From Spongospora subterranea (Eukaryota; Endomyxa; Phytomyxea; Plasmodiophorida; Plasmodiophoridae): DNA of 64,000 nucleotides. Under the pieces are notes generated by a model, which had not been told where the DNA came from, searched no databases, and saw nothing but the letters and a program-made list of their open reading frames with translations. This document shows positions 44,507-57,710 of the stretch, piece by piece. The translations under genes were made by a program, and so were the position numbers. Position 1 is the stretch's first letter, and each line of letters opens with the position of its first letter. The stretch is taken from assembly GCA_900404475.1 (NCBI GenBank), contig OUQQ01000012.1, forward strand, positions 32,722-96,721. The letters run 5' to 3'.

Positions 44507-47090
44507 TTATGTAGCACGACCGACTGCGATTTGATCAGCGACATTGTCTGCCACAGAGTTCAAGGATGAACAAAACGCCTGAATTTGGTCATCCCATGAT
44601 CCCAATGGGCACTTGATATTAACTACTGCAATGATTAATACGAGCAATGCGAGCTACGACAAAAGGAGATGATAGAAAATGCAAATATGCAAATACTTAA
44701 TGTTGACCCACTATCGAAAGTAGGATTCGGAGCCTTAGGGAAAAATTGAAATCATTTGGTAACAATCCCAAAAATGGCGGCGAATACGCCAATACTCACC
44801 GTCTTGAAAAATTATACTTTGAGCAACTTGATCGATTATTCCATGCATGCGCCCTTGCTCGATCATTAGCGCAGCAACAGTCTCGGCTTCTTCACATGAG
44901 ATAGAAAGACGTTTACCTAATGACGACTGACAGCATATATGATCAATTTAACGCCGCAGGATCTAAGCGAGACAATGGGACATTACCAAAGAGATATTCT
45001 GGTATAATTTCGATACCGCCAGCATGTTATCTGGAAAAAAGACATATTGAGGATCCGAGACGAACAGTCATTCAGGAACTGAAAATATGAAAGCAAGTTG
45101 TTCAATTATAAAGAATCAACGGTGAGTGAAAGTTTCCCATTACGCTCTAGAACGGCGCGCTGCAGAATGGTTGATCCGCCAGCGCTAACAGAAGGTCGAT
45201 GGTGAGAGAAGTGCAAACAGAGAGTGGCTTTGAGAACTCACAGGTCGGCATTCTGATGAGGTTTCAAGAGCTCCCTGAACTGCGTCTGCTGCTCGGGGCC
45301 GATGATTTTGTTGCAATGCATCGCCTCTAACATGGCGTAATTCGGCAGGGCACGAGCTCGCGGGTCGTTATACAGAAGCGCCAAAACGCGGGACCGAGAT
45401 GGACCTGATTATTAAATAGCCGATTAGTCAACAATATCTGGATTATTAGAAAACCAAACAAAGGAAACATGGTTCAACGGGTATGACTAGATAAACGATA
45501 ACATCGAAAAATCTCGTAACGCATTCTGACCTGCCCCCGCCAATATTGCACATGTAGCCGCATGCTGTAATGCAATAACCTATACCATGAATTGATATTT
45601 ATAGATGCATGTAGAAGGTGATTACAAGAATCAAAATACGTTTAACAGAAATGAAAACAAAAATTCAAAAACCGGCGTCAAGTTGAGCAAGAAGATTAAA
45701 TTAATGTTGAGATGTTACAATTGAGTCATATAAAGAGGAGTGAAGAACTGAATGAATTGTGAAAACGAAGGAACTGTCTTCTTACTTGATCAGTATCACT
45801 GATCAAATCTGGGCAATCCATCTGCGACAATGACAAATATCGCAGGGCGGCATCTTGAAATTTGCGTTCGGCGTCTAATACTTGAGCATAGCTGCTCTAA
45901 AACAAAAACATGAGTATCGGCTTATCTTTGAGCGCGTTATTACTTCATTGTACCGAGGAAACGTTTATTGTCAAAACGAACGGGCAACTTTTCAAGTACA
46001 ATATTGATCAGTTCAAGAGCTTACTTTATGGCGAACAAGCAAAGCAGTGTTATTGGCGCATTGTCCAATTAGGCGATGGGCGCGTAAAACATAGCGTGAA
46101 GCTGCAACAGAGTCATCGTCGGCTAAATAAAGCTCGGTGATACGTAGTAGAAGGTTAGCACGAGCAGCCACCTCGCTAATGTGATCAAGGTCCACTTCAG
46201 CTAGAATCTGGTACAAGGAGAGCCACGTCATTTACCACACCCAGTACTGGTAAATGAAGCATTGAAGAGGTAAAATTAAAACAGAAATCCGAAATAAAAA
46301 ATAGCTTCACTGAAAAACAAGGTTGATGATTTCGCTGAATTTACCTTTGCGGCTTGGGAATACTCCTCTTTAGCTTGATGAACCTCCGACTGTAGGACCG
46401 ATAGAGTTAGACACTAAATGGAACATGAGCGTGGCTATGGACGGGCGGCCAACAGCAAGATGTGTTTTACGTCATCCCCATAATACATGATTTTATTCCT
46501 CATCAATGAAAGCGTATGTGCGCACAGCTTCCTGACAGAACACGGAATAATGAGCAACTGCTTTTTAAACATGAGTGCAAACTGTCGCAGAAGTAAACTG
46601 TAGAATTTACCATAGTCGGTGTCACCAAGAGTAAATTGATTGAGGTTCAAGTGGAAAAACACGCTTCAAATGCACGAAAATCGAATAATTTTGAGCGAGA
46701 ATATGAAAATATTCCGATGGTAGATCAAATCTTTGTCGAAGTAGAAGAAATTCAAGAAAAAAGAATTGGACTTTGTGAAATATGAATCGAGGCGATAGAT
46801 TACTCTAATTCCTGGTCATCGGTCACGTTTGCCAATGAATCCACAATATATGAGATGGCGGGTCGTGTTATCGGGTTGCTTTCCCCGACTTTATGCAACA
46901 CTGCATCAACGGTTCAGGTCCTGATGCGACATAACCTGTTGGAGCCTGTGCATCACTCACAAAGCGTAATGGTATTCGCCATAATTTCAAAAGCTCCATT
47001 GACGATAACATCATCAATGACAGTCTTGAAAGTTGCCAGCTTCTCGTCGAGCGGTGCCGACGATAAGACAATATCACTCACAGACGACAT
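44507..47090 (-). CDS. COP9 signalosome subunit 4 (PCI domain)
   Basis: CSN4 subunit of the deneddylating COP9 complex. Start MSSVSDIVLSSAPLDEKLAT at 47090. Exons in order: VDAVLHKVGESNPITRPAIS; EEYSQAAK-type helix pieces; ILAEVDLDHISEVAARANLL with RITELYLADDDSVAASRYVL; SYAQVLDAERKFQDAALRYL; SRSRVLALLYNDPRARALPN then YAMLEAMHCNKIIGPEQQTQ; GGSTILQRAVLERN; the PCI winged-helix part EEAETVAALMIEQGRMHGII with DQVAQSIIFQDG; and the end VNIKCPLGSWDDQIQAFCSS to QIAVGRAT, stop at 44507. Many short introns. Family assignment rests on the full series of TPR/PCI segments matching CSN4 in order. Confidence 0.9.
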
Positions 47091-47099
47091 ATCAAAATC

Positions 47100-47873
47100 A
47101 ATAATGAATTACAACGATAAACTCCGTATCCAAAATTCAAACTTGCACACTGTATTTATTTACCAACAAATTGTTTAATGATGACAAAATCCAAAAAAGA
47201 CATCAATGCAAAAAGCCATGCTCCCAAATTCGAGTGTTTCTCTGACTGCACAGTTCGACATAATTTTCGGAATTCTGAGGGAATAACCGACCTTCCGTTT
47301 AAGCGCATCGGAGTTTCCGACTTCGAAAATCGTCGCCAAAAGGCATTGTAACTCTAGGTTCACGAGAGCTTGTTCAGTGCTTTAAAAGGGGACTGAGAAA
47401 ATCACGAAAATTTGACAATTCGCGCTGCGTTATGTTTTACTCTGCACTGTTGAGCATTTTTGAAGGTACTGTAAGGTACTTTTACTACAGTCTATTGAAT
47501 GAGCAGGAATACAAAACGGAAACTTGGCATTTGCTTTCGCAAACTCGCGCATCGATAAACCAGTTGAGCTTATGAACAAAGTGAGTTTCAAGTTGTAATG
47601 TATGAAAGAGCAAGGGTAGTGCCGGCTGTTACGCCAATCAGACCAGTATACAATGCTCAAAGACCAAACCTCTGTATTCATCTACAAACGAAAACGGTCA
47701 GAAAAGCAGTCAAACAGAAAGCATAACCTGAAATTGATCGATGAAGAAGTTTTGAGAAAGCAATTTTGACGAAAGAACTTAAAATCACAGGAACTGCCGA
47801 ACTGATTTTTCTGTATGCGGTTTCGCTTATTTATTAATGCGCTGGATCATATATTAGGCAATGAATCTGGATA
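47100..47873. other. Intergenic with short unassigned frames
   Basis: Minus frames at 47175-47363 and 47430-47681 could be exons of a small gene (a hydrophobic GLIGVTAGTTLALSYIT stretch is readable near 47600), but no consistent gene model emerges. Confidence 0.25.
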
Positions 47874-48557
47874 TCAACGGCCGTATTTCAAAAACTCCCA
47901 TGGTCGATTATCTACATGGATTGTATAAGCTGGTGAAAAACTAGGATGCCGAGACGTTTACCAAGCGGGCAAACTTCTCTGGTCTTGAGCCACCGGGATA
48001 TGCCTATAAATATGTCAGAAATATCATCGGGCAATAAAATAACATTCTACAATGGAAATGGAATGTGTGATTACACGTTCCCCAAGCAACGGTACATTCT
48101 TCAGTTGCATCCGAATTACGAGCCTGACTACGAAAGTGCTCAGTGAATTAGGGAAAGACGAATGTAAGATTCAAACAATCTTACCATTCAATGCAAAGAT
48201 CCATCACCTACCAAGAAACAGTAATTAAGACATAATCGATAAACAATAGTTAACCCACAAAACAAAAGCGGATTGTAGCAATGCGTCCCGCAAAACAGCA
48301 ATTCATTCCAAAAAAACTTCTTATCTAAGAAATGAAAACTGCTTACATGATTTCTGCAAATAGCGCAATTGTCAACGGCAATATCTGGAAATAAATCAAC
48401 AACACAGATCCATCGTTGGTGAAACAATCGAACCCCAAGACCACAAAGCTACCGCGTTCCAGCTGCGGATTTCAAACTTGCAGTTGTTATCGGCCCGCGT
48501 TCGTCCCACGATGGGCTGATCGCTCTCACTAACATCCATGTCAATTTCGCTGGCCAT
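47874..48557 (-). CDS. RBX1: RBX1 RING-box E3 subunit of cullin ligases
   Basis: RING-H2 protein that recruits E2 and NEDD8 machinery to cullins. Start [15 protein letters not shown] at 48557, then [20 protein letters not shown] across an in-frame intron, [48 protein letters not shown] and the last exon [13 protein letters not shown], stop at 47874. The cysteine/histidine zinc ligands, WNAVALW and the terminal DNRxWEFxKYG are all present. Length of about 113 residues is typical. Five short exons. Divergent from SLX1, 270 bp apart, suggesting a shared promoter region. Confidence 0.95.
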
Positions 48558-48824
48558 TTCGTCCCCGAAGAGAGAAATGCCCCGATTACGAAATGTGACA
48601 ACTGACAAATAGTCCGCTGCAGCTGGATGTTTGGCGCTTCCCCTGCCTGATGACATCCCGTCACACCTACACCCCAACCCAGGTTAGCGGGGACCACAGA
48701 ACACAATATCGCAACACTGCATTATTCCGGTCATTAAAGGCCCCGCTACAACGGAACCGTTCTGTGGCGCTGACTGGCGTTTTCCCATTCCAGTAACGGT
48801 GAGCTGTTTGCCACCGTTTCTTAT

Positions 48825-50006
48825 GTGGGAATGACGATGGAAGAATGGGTTCCGCGGGCGCCACATTATGCCTGCTATCTGCTGTGCCCGACTTCTCAGG
48901 TGAATGTTTCAGACGGACCGTCATTGCCTCGGAATCACTATATCGGTTTCACAACCAATCCCCCACGACGCTTACGCCAACATAATGGCGAGATTCAAGG
49001 CGGGGCCCGTCATACCAAATCTTTGGCGCCATGGGAGATGATCTGTTTTGTGCATGGGTTTCCATCCCAAGTCGCTGCTCTGCAGTTCGAATGGGCCTGG
49101 CAGGTATGTTCCTTGGCATTGTGCAAATAGTGGCTCTGAGCTGTTCCAGCATTCTAAGATGAGTTTGCGACTGCGACCGCTTTATGACGAATACATATCC
49201 CTGCTTAGAAAGAATGGAAGAGTTTTGAAAAAACACGGGTCTACGGGTGCTGTTGGTGTCACCTCTCTTTTTGGAAAGTTTTCTTTGCTCCATACAATGC
49301 TCAGAATAGCGCCATGGTCGCATTTTCAACTACATGTCAGGTGTGCAATGGTTTATTGAACCGTGTCAACTGAGGTTTTACTAATCGTGGTCAAGATATC
49401 TCCATAATCTTAGCGAAGTGTATCTTGAGCAATGTCCAGGTTTGTTACTGAATATTCCGAAATCTATATCGAATTCAAAGGGTCCACTATCGGATTTTGG
49501 TCAAAGTTTATTTGCGGTATGCGCAACATTAGATGTAGTTGAAGAATCTAATGATTTATGCCGCATTTGTTTCGTTCCAAAGCCTCTCGCCGTAGGTTTT
49601 GATTTTCCATGATGTTTATCGTGCTAATCTGCTAAACAGTCGCGACTAGGGCATTGTCCCAACTGCGTTGCACCCATCCACATTGTTTGCTTGTGGCGAC
49701 ACGCGAAATGCGAAACCCGCCTACTTCCTGATCAATTGTTGTGTCCAATGTGTGAATGTGACATGCAATGGTCCGATTTTGTCACAAAGCGAAATATGTA
49801 CGTAGTTGTGAGTATCCGGATTTTCAGCAATGCTAAAGTGATCAAGGGACGCGAGAGACGGTGTATCTCTTGCCGCGCTTATCGACCCAAATAACAACAC
49901 CGAAATTGTTGATGACGATAGTGCTTCGGAACCATCCAGCCAACTTACTTCGTGCAATTTGAGTGGTGAGCTTTCGGTACTGGATTTGACACTTGAAGAA
50001 GACTGA
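48825..50006 (+). CDS. SLX1: SLX1 structure-specific endonuclease subunit
   Basis: GIY-YIG nuclease that resolves branched DNA with SLX4. Exon 1 gives [46 protein letters not shown] and [12 protein letters not shown] (catalytic Tyr, Arg and Glu present). Exons 2 and 3 give [30 protein letters not shown] and the modified RING: CRICF, then [20 protein letters not shown], then [16 protein letters not shown]. The last exon is acidic and Ser-rich ([15 protein letters not shown]) and ends [13 protein letters not shown], stop at 50006. Exon limits are approximate. The C-terminal VLDLT looks like a SUMO-interacting motif. Confidence 0.92.
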
Positions 50007-50054
50007 AACTCCTTATGCACATTTGTTGATAATCATATTGTAAATTGTATGGTA

Positions 50055-53000
50055 TTAAAAAGATAATGCATTCTCTTTATTCTCACTTAATGCGAAAAGA
50101 ATTGCGTTTTCTAAAAATATCTTAACTGAGGCGAAGATGTCAATTGCTTGTCCAATTTCCAGTTTGGAATCGGAAATCATGTTAGGAGATAGAATAATTG
50201 CCAATCCCTTTGGAGTCATTTTGTTTTCATTTGTAAATGACGCAACGCGAGCACACATGTGCATCAAGAATCGAGTTGTACTTCTCCAGGGTTCCGGCAT
50301 TGCCCAAACAATGCCGCCAACGATTTCGGGTGTTGCCCCAGATACGATGGTCTCAACAGAGAGAATGTCGAAAAGCCGAGATGGAAGTTCGCGCAACCTA
50401 ACTGTAGTTTAAAATAACACAAACCATAATCCACAACTCGTAAATTGTACCATTGTTTGCAAACATCAGCAACAGCATGCACGTCTTGGCATCTAGGATA
50501 GACAGCTTGTTCTAAAAAAGATCGTACGGTTTCTTGCTCAGATTTCGAAGGTGCGATTCGAAAGATGCCTTCAGTTTTATAAGCGTCGAGTGTTTCCAGG
50601 GTATTATTAATCAGCTGTAGTACAACGGGAACAGGACCAGAAACATGTTTCTCAATGGAGCTGTAACAAGGAAAATTGATAGCGTCCTGAATACGACATG
50701 AAAACGGCACTAGTCAAACTTACCATTCTAGACGAAACAGGTCGATTCCAAACACCGAGCGTTTACTTGGGGCTTCAGGCTGAAACATTACCGAATTGAT
50801 GTTCGCAAACGGATCCTTTAAACTTATAATGTTTTTAATACAGAGATGCAAAGGTACTGGAACTTCCTGCTCTCGTTCTCTGTATCTCCACTTATTGGCT
50901 ACCGTCACCATCTGATGAAAAAAAATCGAGTCAAAGCAATGCCCACTGCCTCATACCAAATTACCTCAATATCACGGACGACGTCGTAGAACGATTCATT
51001 TTTCAATGCCATATTCGCAGTTTTACTTATTTCAGCGCAATCATGATTTATCTGCACGTAACAAACTTTGCTATTGCGTTTGAGCGCATTCCTTAGCTCG
51101 ATGACGCATTCCGGTGTTGCTCGATTGTTATCAAGAATAAGATTGGTCAGAGACGAGGCAGAAGTACTTAGCAAAAAATCACAGAATGCAACGAAAGCCT
51201 TGAGGTCCATGGCATTAGATGAAATCTAGAGTACATCAGATTACAAGTGGAAAACACTCAACGGTCTTTCTGACATCAATAGTCTGCAAACTTGTAGGAT
51301 TTGTGTGAATTAAGCATGCTTTGCAAAACGCTCGAACACCTTTCGGGCCTAGAATGCCTCGCATTGATAGGCAGCTGATTTGTGGACTTTGGGCTAGAAA
51401 GCTGGACAATGCAGTGGCGTCAGTTACCCTGTTTCTAAAGATAACAAGTCAATCACACATCCATATGCAATTTTCTTGAAACAGACACTGGGCTATTAGA
51501 CACTTCTGGTCCGTCGAACGAAACAAACGAAAGTCGAGGAATCAATTTGAGCACTGAGCATGTGCTTTTCAAATCTGAACCTGTTATGTTATTACTGCCA
51601 AGAAACAAGCCGATAATATTTGATAGTCCATGGCAAGGTTGGTTCAAGTCGTCTGCACATCGATTGTAAGATAATTGCAGATACATGCGTAAACAGCGAC
51701 CTTGGACTCTCGCGAAAGAATAAGCAACACCGCCTTTAAGGTTGTTCTTTGAAACATCTAGAACAAGAGAAAAGTTGTTTGGGTTAGCTGCAAGAGCAAC
51801 GAGAAGAGTCGATAGGCGGTTTCTGGTCAATCCACATTGAGAAATAATTAAACTGGATAGACACAACCTGTGAAATATCCTTGAATTAAGAACATTTGGA
51901 AACAATCTAACTATTACGTGGTTTTAAGCAATCTTGCAAGGGATGCGATGCCTTTAGAGTTGATAACCGTGCTCACAGCAACAAATGATTCCAAACGATA
52001 CTGAGCAACGTCAGCTAAAGCGTTGATCAATATGTGGACATTGTCCACCGCAAGGCAGCATGAGACATGCCGCAAATGTAGTGCCTGTCGGATTCCGGAT
52101 CCGATATCTTCGGCACTGACACGAGTCAATGAAATGCCAGAGATATCCAATCTTTGCAGTTTAGTAAGACTGAGCATCTGTGAAAGAGAAGCTGCCGACT
52201 GCATTGCTGAGTTAGTACTACCTGAATCCATGTCAGCTAGGAGCATTAGTCACATTGGGCGAAAGAAACCAATTTTAAGTACTTCCAGATTCGGATTTAT
52301 AGAAGGTAATATTCGAATCAATGAAGCGATATCGTGGTCTCCGATCGGATTGCCGGTTAAGATAATCGACCTTAAAGCGCTGGTATTTTGTGATGTTGCC
52401 AAGCGATATAAAATATGTGAAAATCCGGTAGCAGTAATACAACAATCGATTAGTTCGAAATGCTCAATCTTGGAAGGATCCAGAACCTTCATCAAAGACC
52501 TCACAGTGCCATCCGATAATGGCAATCTGAATGCATGAACTGAAGAAATCGTATCACCGTCGGGGGACGAGAAAACATATATATATAAGCTTTATCGAAC
52601 CTGCACGAAAGAGAACTCCGGCAGAATAGCGAAGAGAAAATAAAACAGTAAACAGTATTGCTTGGATTTGATGGGACGCCAATGACGCGATCAATTTTTG
52701 GTCCCCAATACAACTGCATAAGTTAAGTGTTTTCTTCGCATCGAACATTTCTTCGAAACCGTGGCGAAGTCTTTGCAAAAACACCTCTGATTGAGAAATT
52801 CAAACTTTAAATTAAGATGCTTAAGCCAGTGTGTTGGTACCGTTGACAGGCATCTGTAGAAGTTCACAAATAACGATATGCCTTGCTTCTGTTCGACTGA
52901 TGCTGGATAGACGCGTAGTGTCAAAAACCCATTCCGCTTCAGGGAACTGCAATTTAAGAGCGCCCTCATCGAAGTAAATGGAAGCAGAAGAATAGATGGA

Positions 53001-53690
53001 AGAAACGAATTTGCGCATGAGTTCAGACGTTCCGGCGACAACAATACACCGCTTCGGTCCCCCTCTTGAAATTAAAGTCAGATACCGCATGAGCACAATC
53101 AAGAACTCAATCTGTCCTACGGTGAGGGTGCCTGAAGCAATGAATACGTGTCCTCGACGTGCCAAAACCAGAGAATAACGCGGTAGCCATATAAGGAGTC
53201 GGGCAACACAGTTATGGACAGGAGATTGATTAGCATTATTGACGAATTGTTACATATTGAAATTAGCTGAAATAATGAAAATCAGTCAAGAAGTTGATGG
53301 TTGGTAAGAAACAAGAAAATAACCCTTATATCGTCACTAATAACCAAAGAATCCGGAACAAGGTCCTCTGACTCAATAGTGTAATTTTCCTGACAAGAGG
53401 GAACGCCAAAATATGAGGCAACACGAGCTGAAAATCGCAATGAATGCATAGACGATTGCATTCTGGTGCGCCGAATGTTGCCTCCACAGTCATGAAACGC
53501 TTTCAAAGTACGGGCAACGAGGGCCACATCCTGATATTTGGTTCACAAGGTGACGAAATACTTTAATCATAGTAGATAACCGAACCTCGACGGTCAAATC
53601 AGGACGCCGCTGTTTGATTGTATTGGGCACTATGTCACTTGGTTGATTCGCAATGGACGATATATCATAGCCAGCCGCATTGCCATTCAT
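50055..53690 (-). CDS. Leucine-rich-repeat RhoGAP protein
   Basis: Likely GTPase-activating protein for Rho-family G proteins. The N-terminal part (53690 to about 52800) is unrecognised. From about 52530 to 50905 are LRRs of the ribonuclease-inhibitor type (for example LRSIILTGNPIGDHDIASLI, LQRLDISGISLTRV, NNLKGGV, LILDNNRATPECVIELRNAL). The C-terminus is a RhoGAP domain: VFGIDLFRLEW, GPVPVVLQLINNTLETLDAY, EGIFRIAPS with the catalytic Arg finger, FLMHMCARVASFTNENKMTP and KGLAIILSPNM, stop at 50055. Several introns; exon limits are approximate. LRR-RhoGAP combinations are known in amoebae and other protists, but less common elsewhere. Head-on with SLX1: their stops are 48 bp apart. Confidence 0.85.
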
Positions 53691-53790
53691 CTTTTGATAT
53701 AAGTAATGAACTCAAGGTGTACGGATCAAAGCCAAAAACAAAGAATTTCACTGGTTCAAATGTTTAAACGTGATGTAACGACCTTTAAGT

Positions 53791-53813
53791 GGGAGGGGGA
53801 GGGGGGAGGGAGG
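53791..53813 (+). other. G-rich tract, potential G-quadruplex
   Basis: G-runs of 3, 5, 6, 3 and 2, separated by single A residues, about 100 bp upstream of the LRR-RhoGAP start. A regulatory or structural role is possible but not shown. Confidence 0.5.
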
Positions 53814-54158
53814 ATCCCCACGGAGCCGGAGCCCGGAGGTTTGCAGTGATTGGAAGGCCCGTGAGTAAAGTCGTCACTCGGTGTGTCAATCGTTGTCTAC
53901 GCCAGTTCAACAGAAATTTGGCGACCCTATTGCCTTGATTTTAGGAGTACTACTTTCCGGGAAAGAAAATTCGAGAATATTGACATGAAGCTATCCGCAT
54001 TCGCGCGAGATGATTGAACCGTCTACTCTACGAGATTTTTTGTTAAACGGTCATGGATATTTCCAAGGACGATGTCGGGTTATATGGCTTGATATGAGAA
54101 AAAATCGATTATCAATTATCGCTTTTATCCACCAGCTTCAATCCTCAAATTGTGTTGT
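53814..54158. other. Intergenic, no gene recognised
   Basis: No significant frame or motif seen. Confidence 0.5.
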
Positions 54159-54780
54159 TTATATAATCTGTGTAACATGATTTCTGAATTTTGTGGAGCT
54201 GTGTAATCTTCGCGTTATCTTGAGAACTTGTCTAAACAAACTACGTTCTCTTGCTTTGATCTTCGACATGACAGGTTGGAGAAAAGTTTTCATCCAATCA
54301 AACTTGACAATTTCCGGATCCAATGGATTCTTAACCATGTGAACAGGATCAGATTCACCTGAAAAAACGCTGAGGCATGCGCAAATCAACGTAAAATTTT
54401 GCGACGAGAGTATGTACACCGGTACAGCACATCTTAGCTGTCTGTGCGCAACGAAATTTGTTCCAATGTCACCGTACAGTAGAACACCACTTTGTTACAC
54501 ACAACAGGCTGGTTTAGAGCCAAAACACACCCTTTTTGCGCTGTCTAAAACTGAAAGAAACACATCGAGTGTCATTGAAGTTCAAACTTCGTTGCTGTTT
54601 CCCTTCTCGCTAGGGAGGTTCTCACGCAGGCATATAAAAAGTATCGCTGTGTGAAATTGGCATACACAAATGTTTTCGTGTTATTTCTTGGGCCTGGTGT
54701 AACACGAAAAAATGCGTCCGGTTGTAGCGTTTTTGAAAATCGTGGAACTGGCGTGGCCGGTGGAGCCTTATTAGGTAACT
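54159..54780 (-). CDS. Possible small two-exon gene, unrecognised
   Basis: Minus-strand frame from about 54780 reads KAPPATPVPRFSKTLQPDAF then TFVYANFTQRYFLYACVRTS. After a possible intron ending in TTTTCAG near 54360, an exon reads ESDPVHMVKNPLDPEIVKFD and later KIKARERSLFRQVLKITRRL, stop at 54159. Basic, helical content is compatible with a small mitochondrial or RNA-binding protein. No family is recognised, the start is undefined and the model is weak. Confidence 0.3.
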
Positions 54781-54857
54781 TATCACACGAACTGCGGCCT
54801 CCTGCTTAACTGTATCTGATTATTTTTCTCCAATCTTGTGCATATTTCACAATCTGA

Positions 54858-57710
54858 TTGGTTTACATCACTAAATCGGTCGCCCAACGTTTTCTGATCA
54901 TGGCGATTGACGGTGTGTTGTTGCCAAGTAATGACACTTACCCTCCTCCGATCAAGTCGGTTGAAGGCGTTGTATCTTCACTTGAAGAATACGAAAAACA
55001 GTATAATCGGTCGATTAATGACTCTGTTGCGTTCTGGAATGAAGTACTATTGTTTACTAATCTTAACTTGCTATTCAATTGAATGATTATTGATAGGTTG
55101 CAGCAGAGCAAGTGACGTTTTTTACCCCCTATACTCATGTTATGACTGGGTCACTTACGAACGGGGATGTAGCCTGGTTTGTCAATGGCACAATTAATGT
55201 TTGTTATAATGCAGTTGATCGCCATCTTGAGACTCGGGCAAATAAGAATGCCATTATTTATCAAGGAGATGAGCTGAACGATGTTCGATATATAACTTAT
55301 CAGCAGCTGTAGGTGCTTTTTACAGTATCTTTGAAGATTATTTATTCTTCCAGATACAACGATGTTTGCAGACTTTCGAACTGTCTGAAGAGCTTAGGAG
55401 TAAGAAAAGGAGACTGCGTCTGCATTTACATGCCGATGTGCCCTGAAAGTGCCGTTGCTATGTTAGCGTGTGCCCGAATCGGTACCTAGTTTCACGTTTT
55501 GTAGTTTTTCCGATTCATTACGATCGTCAGGTGCTCCTCACAGTGTTGTTTTTGCTGGATTTTCCCACGAGGCGATCAAAGAGCGAATCTTAGATGCAAA
55601 ATGCAAGGTATTTTTGCTGTCAAGGTTGTCAAATTTGATAAAATCAACGGCCGGGTAGGTTGTGATTACAGCGTCGGAATCTATGCGGGGTGGAAAACGG
55701 GCAGCGCTTCTTTCTATCGTCGAGAAGGCAGTTGCCAATTGCAATTGCGTTGAGCATGTCTTGGTGTTCAATCAAGATAAATCGACACCCATCGATCTGA
55801 AATGCCCCGTATTTTTGGATTATTCTGAAATGGTGGAGAAACAAAGGCCATATTGCCCATGTGAAGTCAGCGTTTATGTGCTAGCCTTGAGCGATGCCTT
55901 AATGACATGTAGAGAATGGACAGCGAAGACCCTCTTTTTATACTATACACGTCTGGTTCTACTGGTAGACCAAAAGGTATCAACAAGTTCCTCAAAACAT
56001 AGGATTGGCATTCATTGATTACTTACATTCAGGAATTATTCATTCAAGCGCCGGATATTCTGTATGGTCTTCTTACACACATAAAGTCGTCTTTGGGTTG
56101 CAAGAAACAGACATCTATGCTTGCGTTGCGGACGTTGGTATGACTTGTTGCTCAATAATTTGGATTTTTTTAACTGATAAGGATCTTTAGGATGGATTAC
56201 TGGGCATTCTTACGTAATAGATTTCAAATGTTCTGTCAATTTCATATGTTCACGATTATTCATCTGGGACAGATTGTTTATGGACCGCTAATCAACGGAA
56301 CGACAACCTTAATGTTTCAAAGCACGCCGCTCTACCCGAACCCGTCACGGTATTGGGATCTGATTCAACGCCATAAAGTCAACATATTTTACACCTCTCC
56401 GTAAATAATGTTCTTCGAATCCATCCTCACGAGAATTGACAACAGTGTTTTATCATTCAGGACGGCCATTCGCGCACTGATGAGGTTTGGAATAGACCAA
56501 TTTACGGGGTACGATCTCTCCAGCCTCCGTGTTTTGGGAACAGTCGGAGAACCTATAAATCGTAACATCTTTTTTGCACCTTGGGGACAGCTAATCTAAA
56601 ATTGCTCTTAGCCGAAGCATGGCGGTGGTACTTCAACCATGTTGGAAAAGGCGAATGTACAATAGTGGGTAAGAAACCGTAAACATTCCACCTCGCAATT
56701 CACTTAAAGCTGGTCAGACACATATTGGCAAACGGAGACTGGTGGCGTAATGGTGTCACCTATCGCTGTAAGGGTTGGCGAGAATCGATAAAGCATTACC
56801 TGAATGGTCATAGGGTGTTACTCCAATGAAGCCAGGAAGCGCTTCTCTTCCGTTTTTTGGAGTACACCTGAGCATTCGCGACGCGATGTCTGGAGCTGTT
56901 GTTGAGGGACGAAATGTCAGCGGCATCTTAACTATTGATAAGCCATGGCCTGGAATGGCTAGGACAATCCATGGAGACCATGCCAGGTATCCACGTTTCA
57001 ACGCTCGTACATTGGTTAACCGTTTGTTCAGATATATGGCGGTTTATATGCAGCCATATCCAGGTATCAAGATATGGAAACCTAAACCTTAACAGCGAAG
57101 TTTTAAAAACTTTCTAGGAAGTTATTTGACTGGGGACGGATGCATCCGTGATGGCGATGGATATTATTGGATAACCGGTCGTATCGACGATGTTGTGAAC
57201 GTATCGGGGCATCGTATTGGTTCTGCCGAGGTCGAATCCGCGCTTGTAGCCCATAGATCTGTTGCTGAAGGTTAGAACAGCTCAGCTGTCGAACTTGAGA
57301 CTTTGTATGTATTTAATCGTTTACAGCTGCTGTGGTTGGGAGACCACACAACATAAAAGGTCATATTCTCAATTATTTTCATTATTTTTTGTTCAACAAA
57401 ACTGATTTGCTTAGGAGAATGCCTATTCGCATATGTCACGGTCAAAGAGGATATCGTTTCCAGCCCCGCCTTGATACTGGAATTGCAAGCAAGCGTTCGG
57501 GACCTCATCGGAGCATTTGCACGGCCCGATGAAGTCGTCATTACCCCGTCCTTACCTAAAACCCGCAGTGGCAAAATCATGAGAAGACTGCTGAGAAAAA
57601 TAGCATCGCGAGAGTTCAACCCACAGGGTTTTGGAGATGTTACTACTCTATTAGACCCTTCCGTAATCGATTTTCTTGTTGCTGAAGTGAAGAAACTGCC
57701 ACAGATTTAA
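54858..57710 (+). CDS. Acetyl-CoA synthetase (AMP-forming)
   Basis: Activates acetate to acetyl-CoA (ACS/ACSS1-2 family). Start at 54858 or at the Met at 54900. Exons in order: [80 protein letters not shown]; the P-loop-like [15 protein letters not shown] region near 55950; [50 protein letters not shown]; the [15 protein letters not shown] signature near 56730; [40 protein letters not shown] with [20 protein letters not shown]; and [19 protein letters not shown] with the catalytic Lys. About a dozen short introns, exon limits approximate. TYWQTETGG with a Trp in that position favours acetate over longer acids. Confidence 0.92.
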
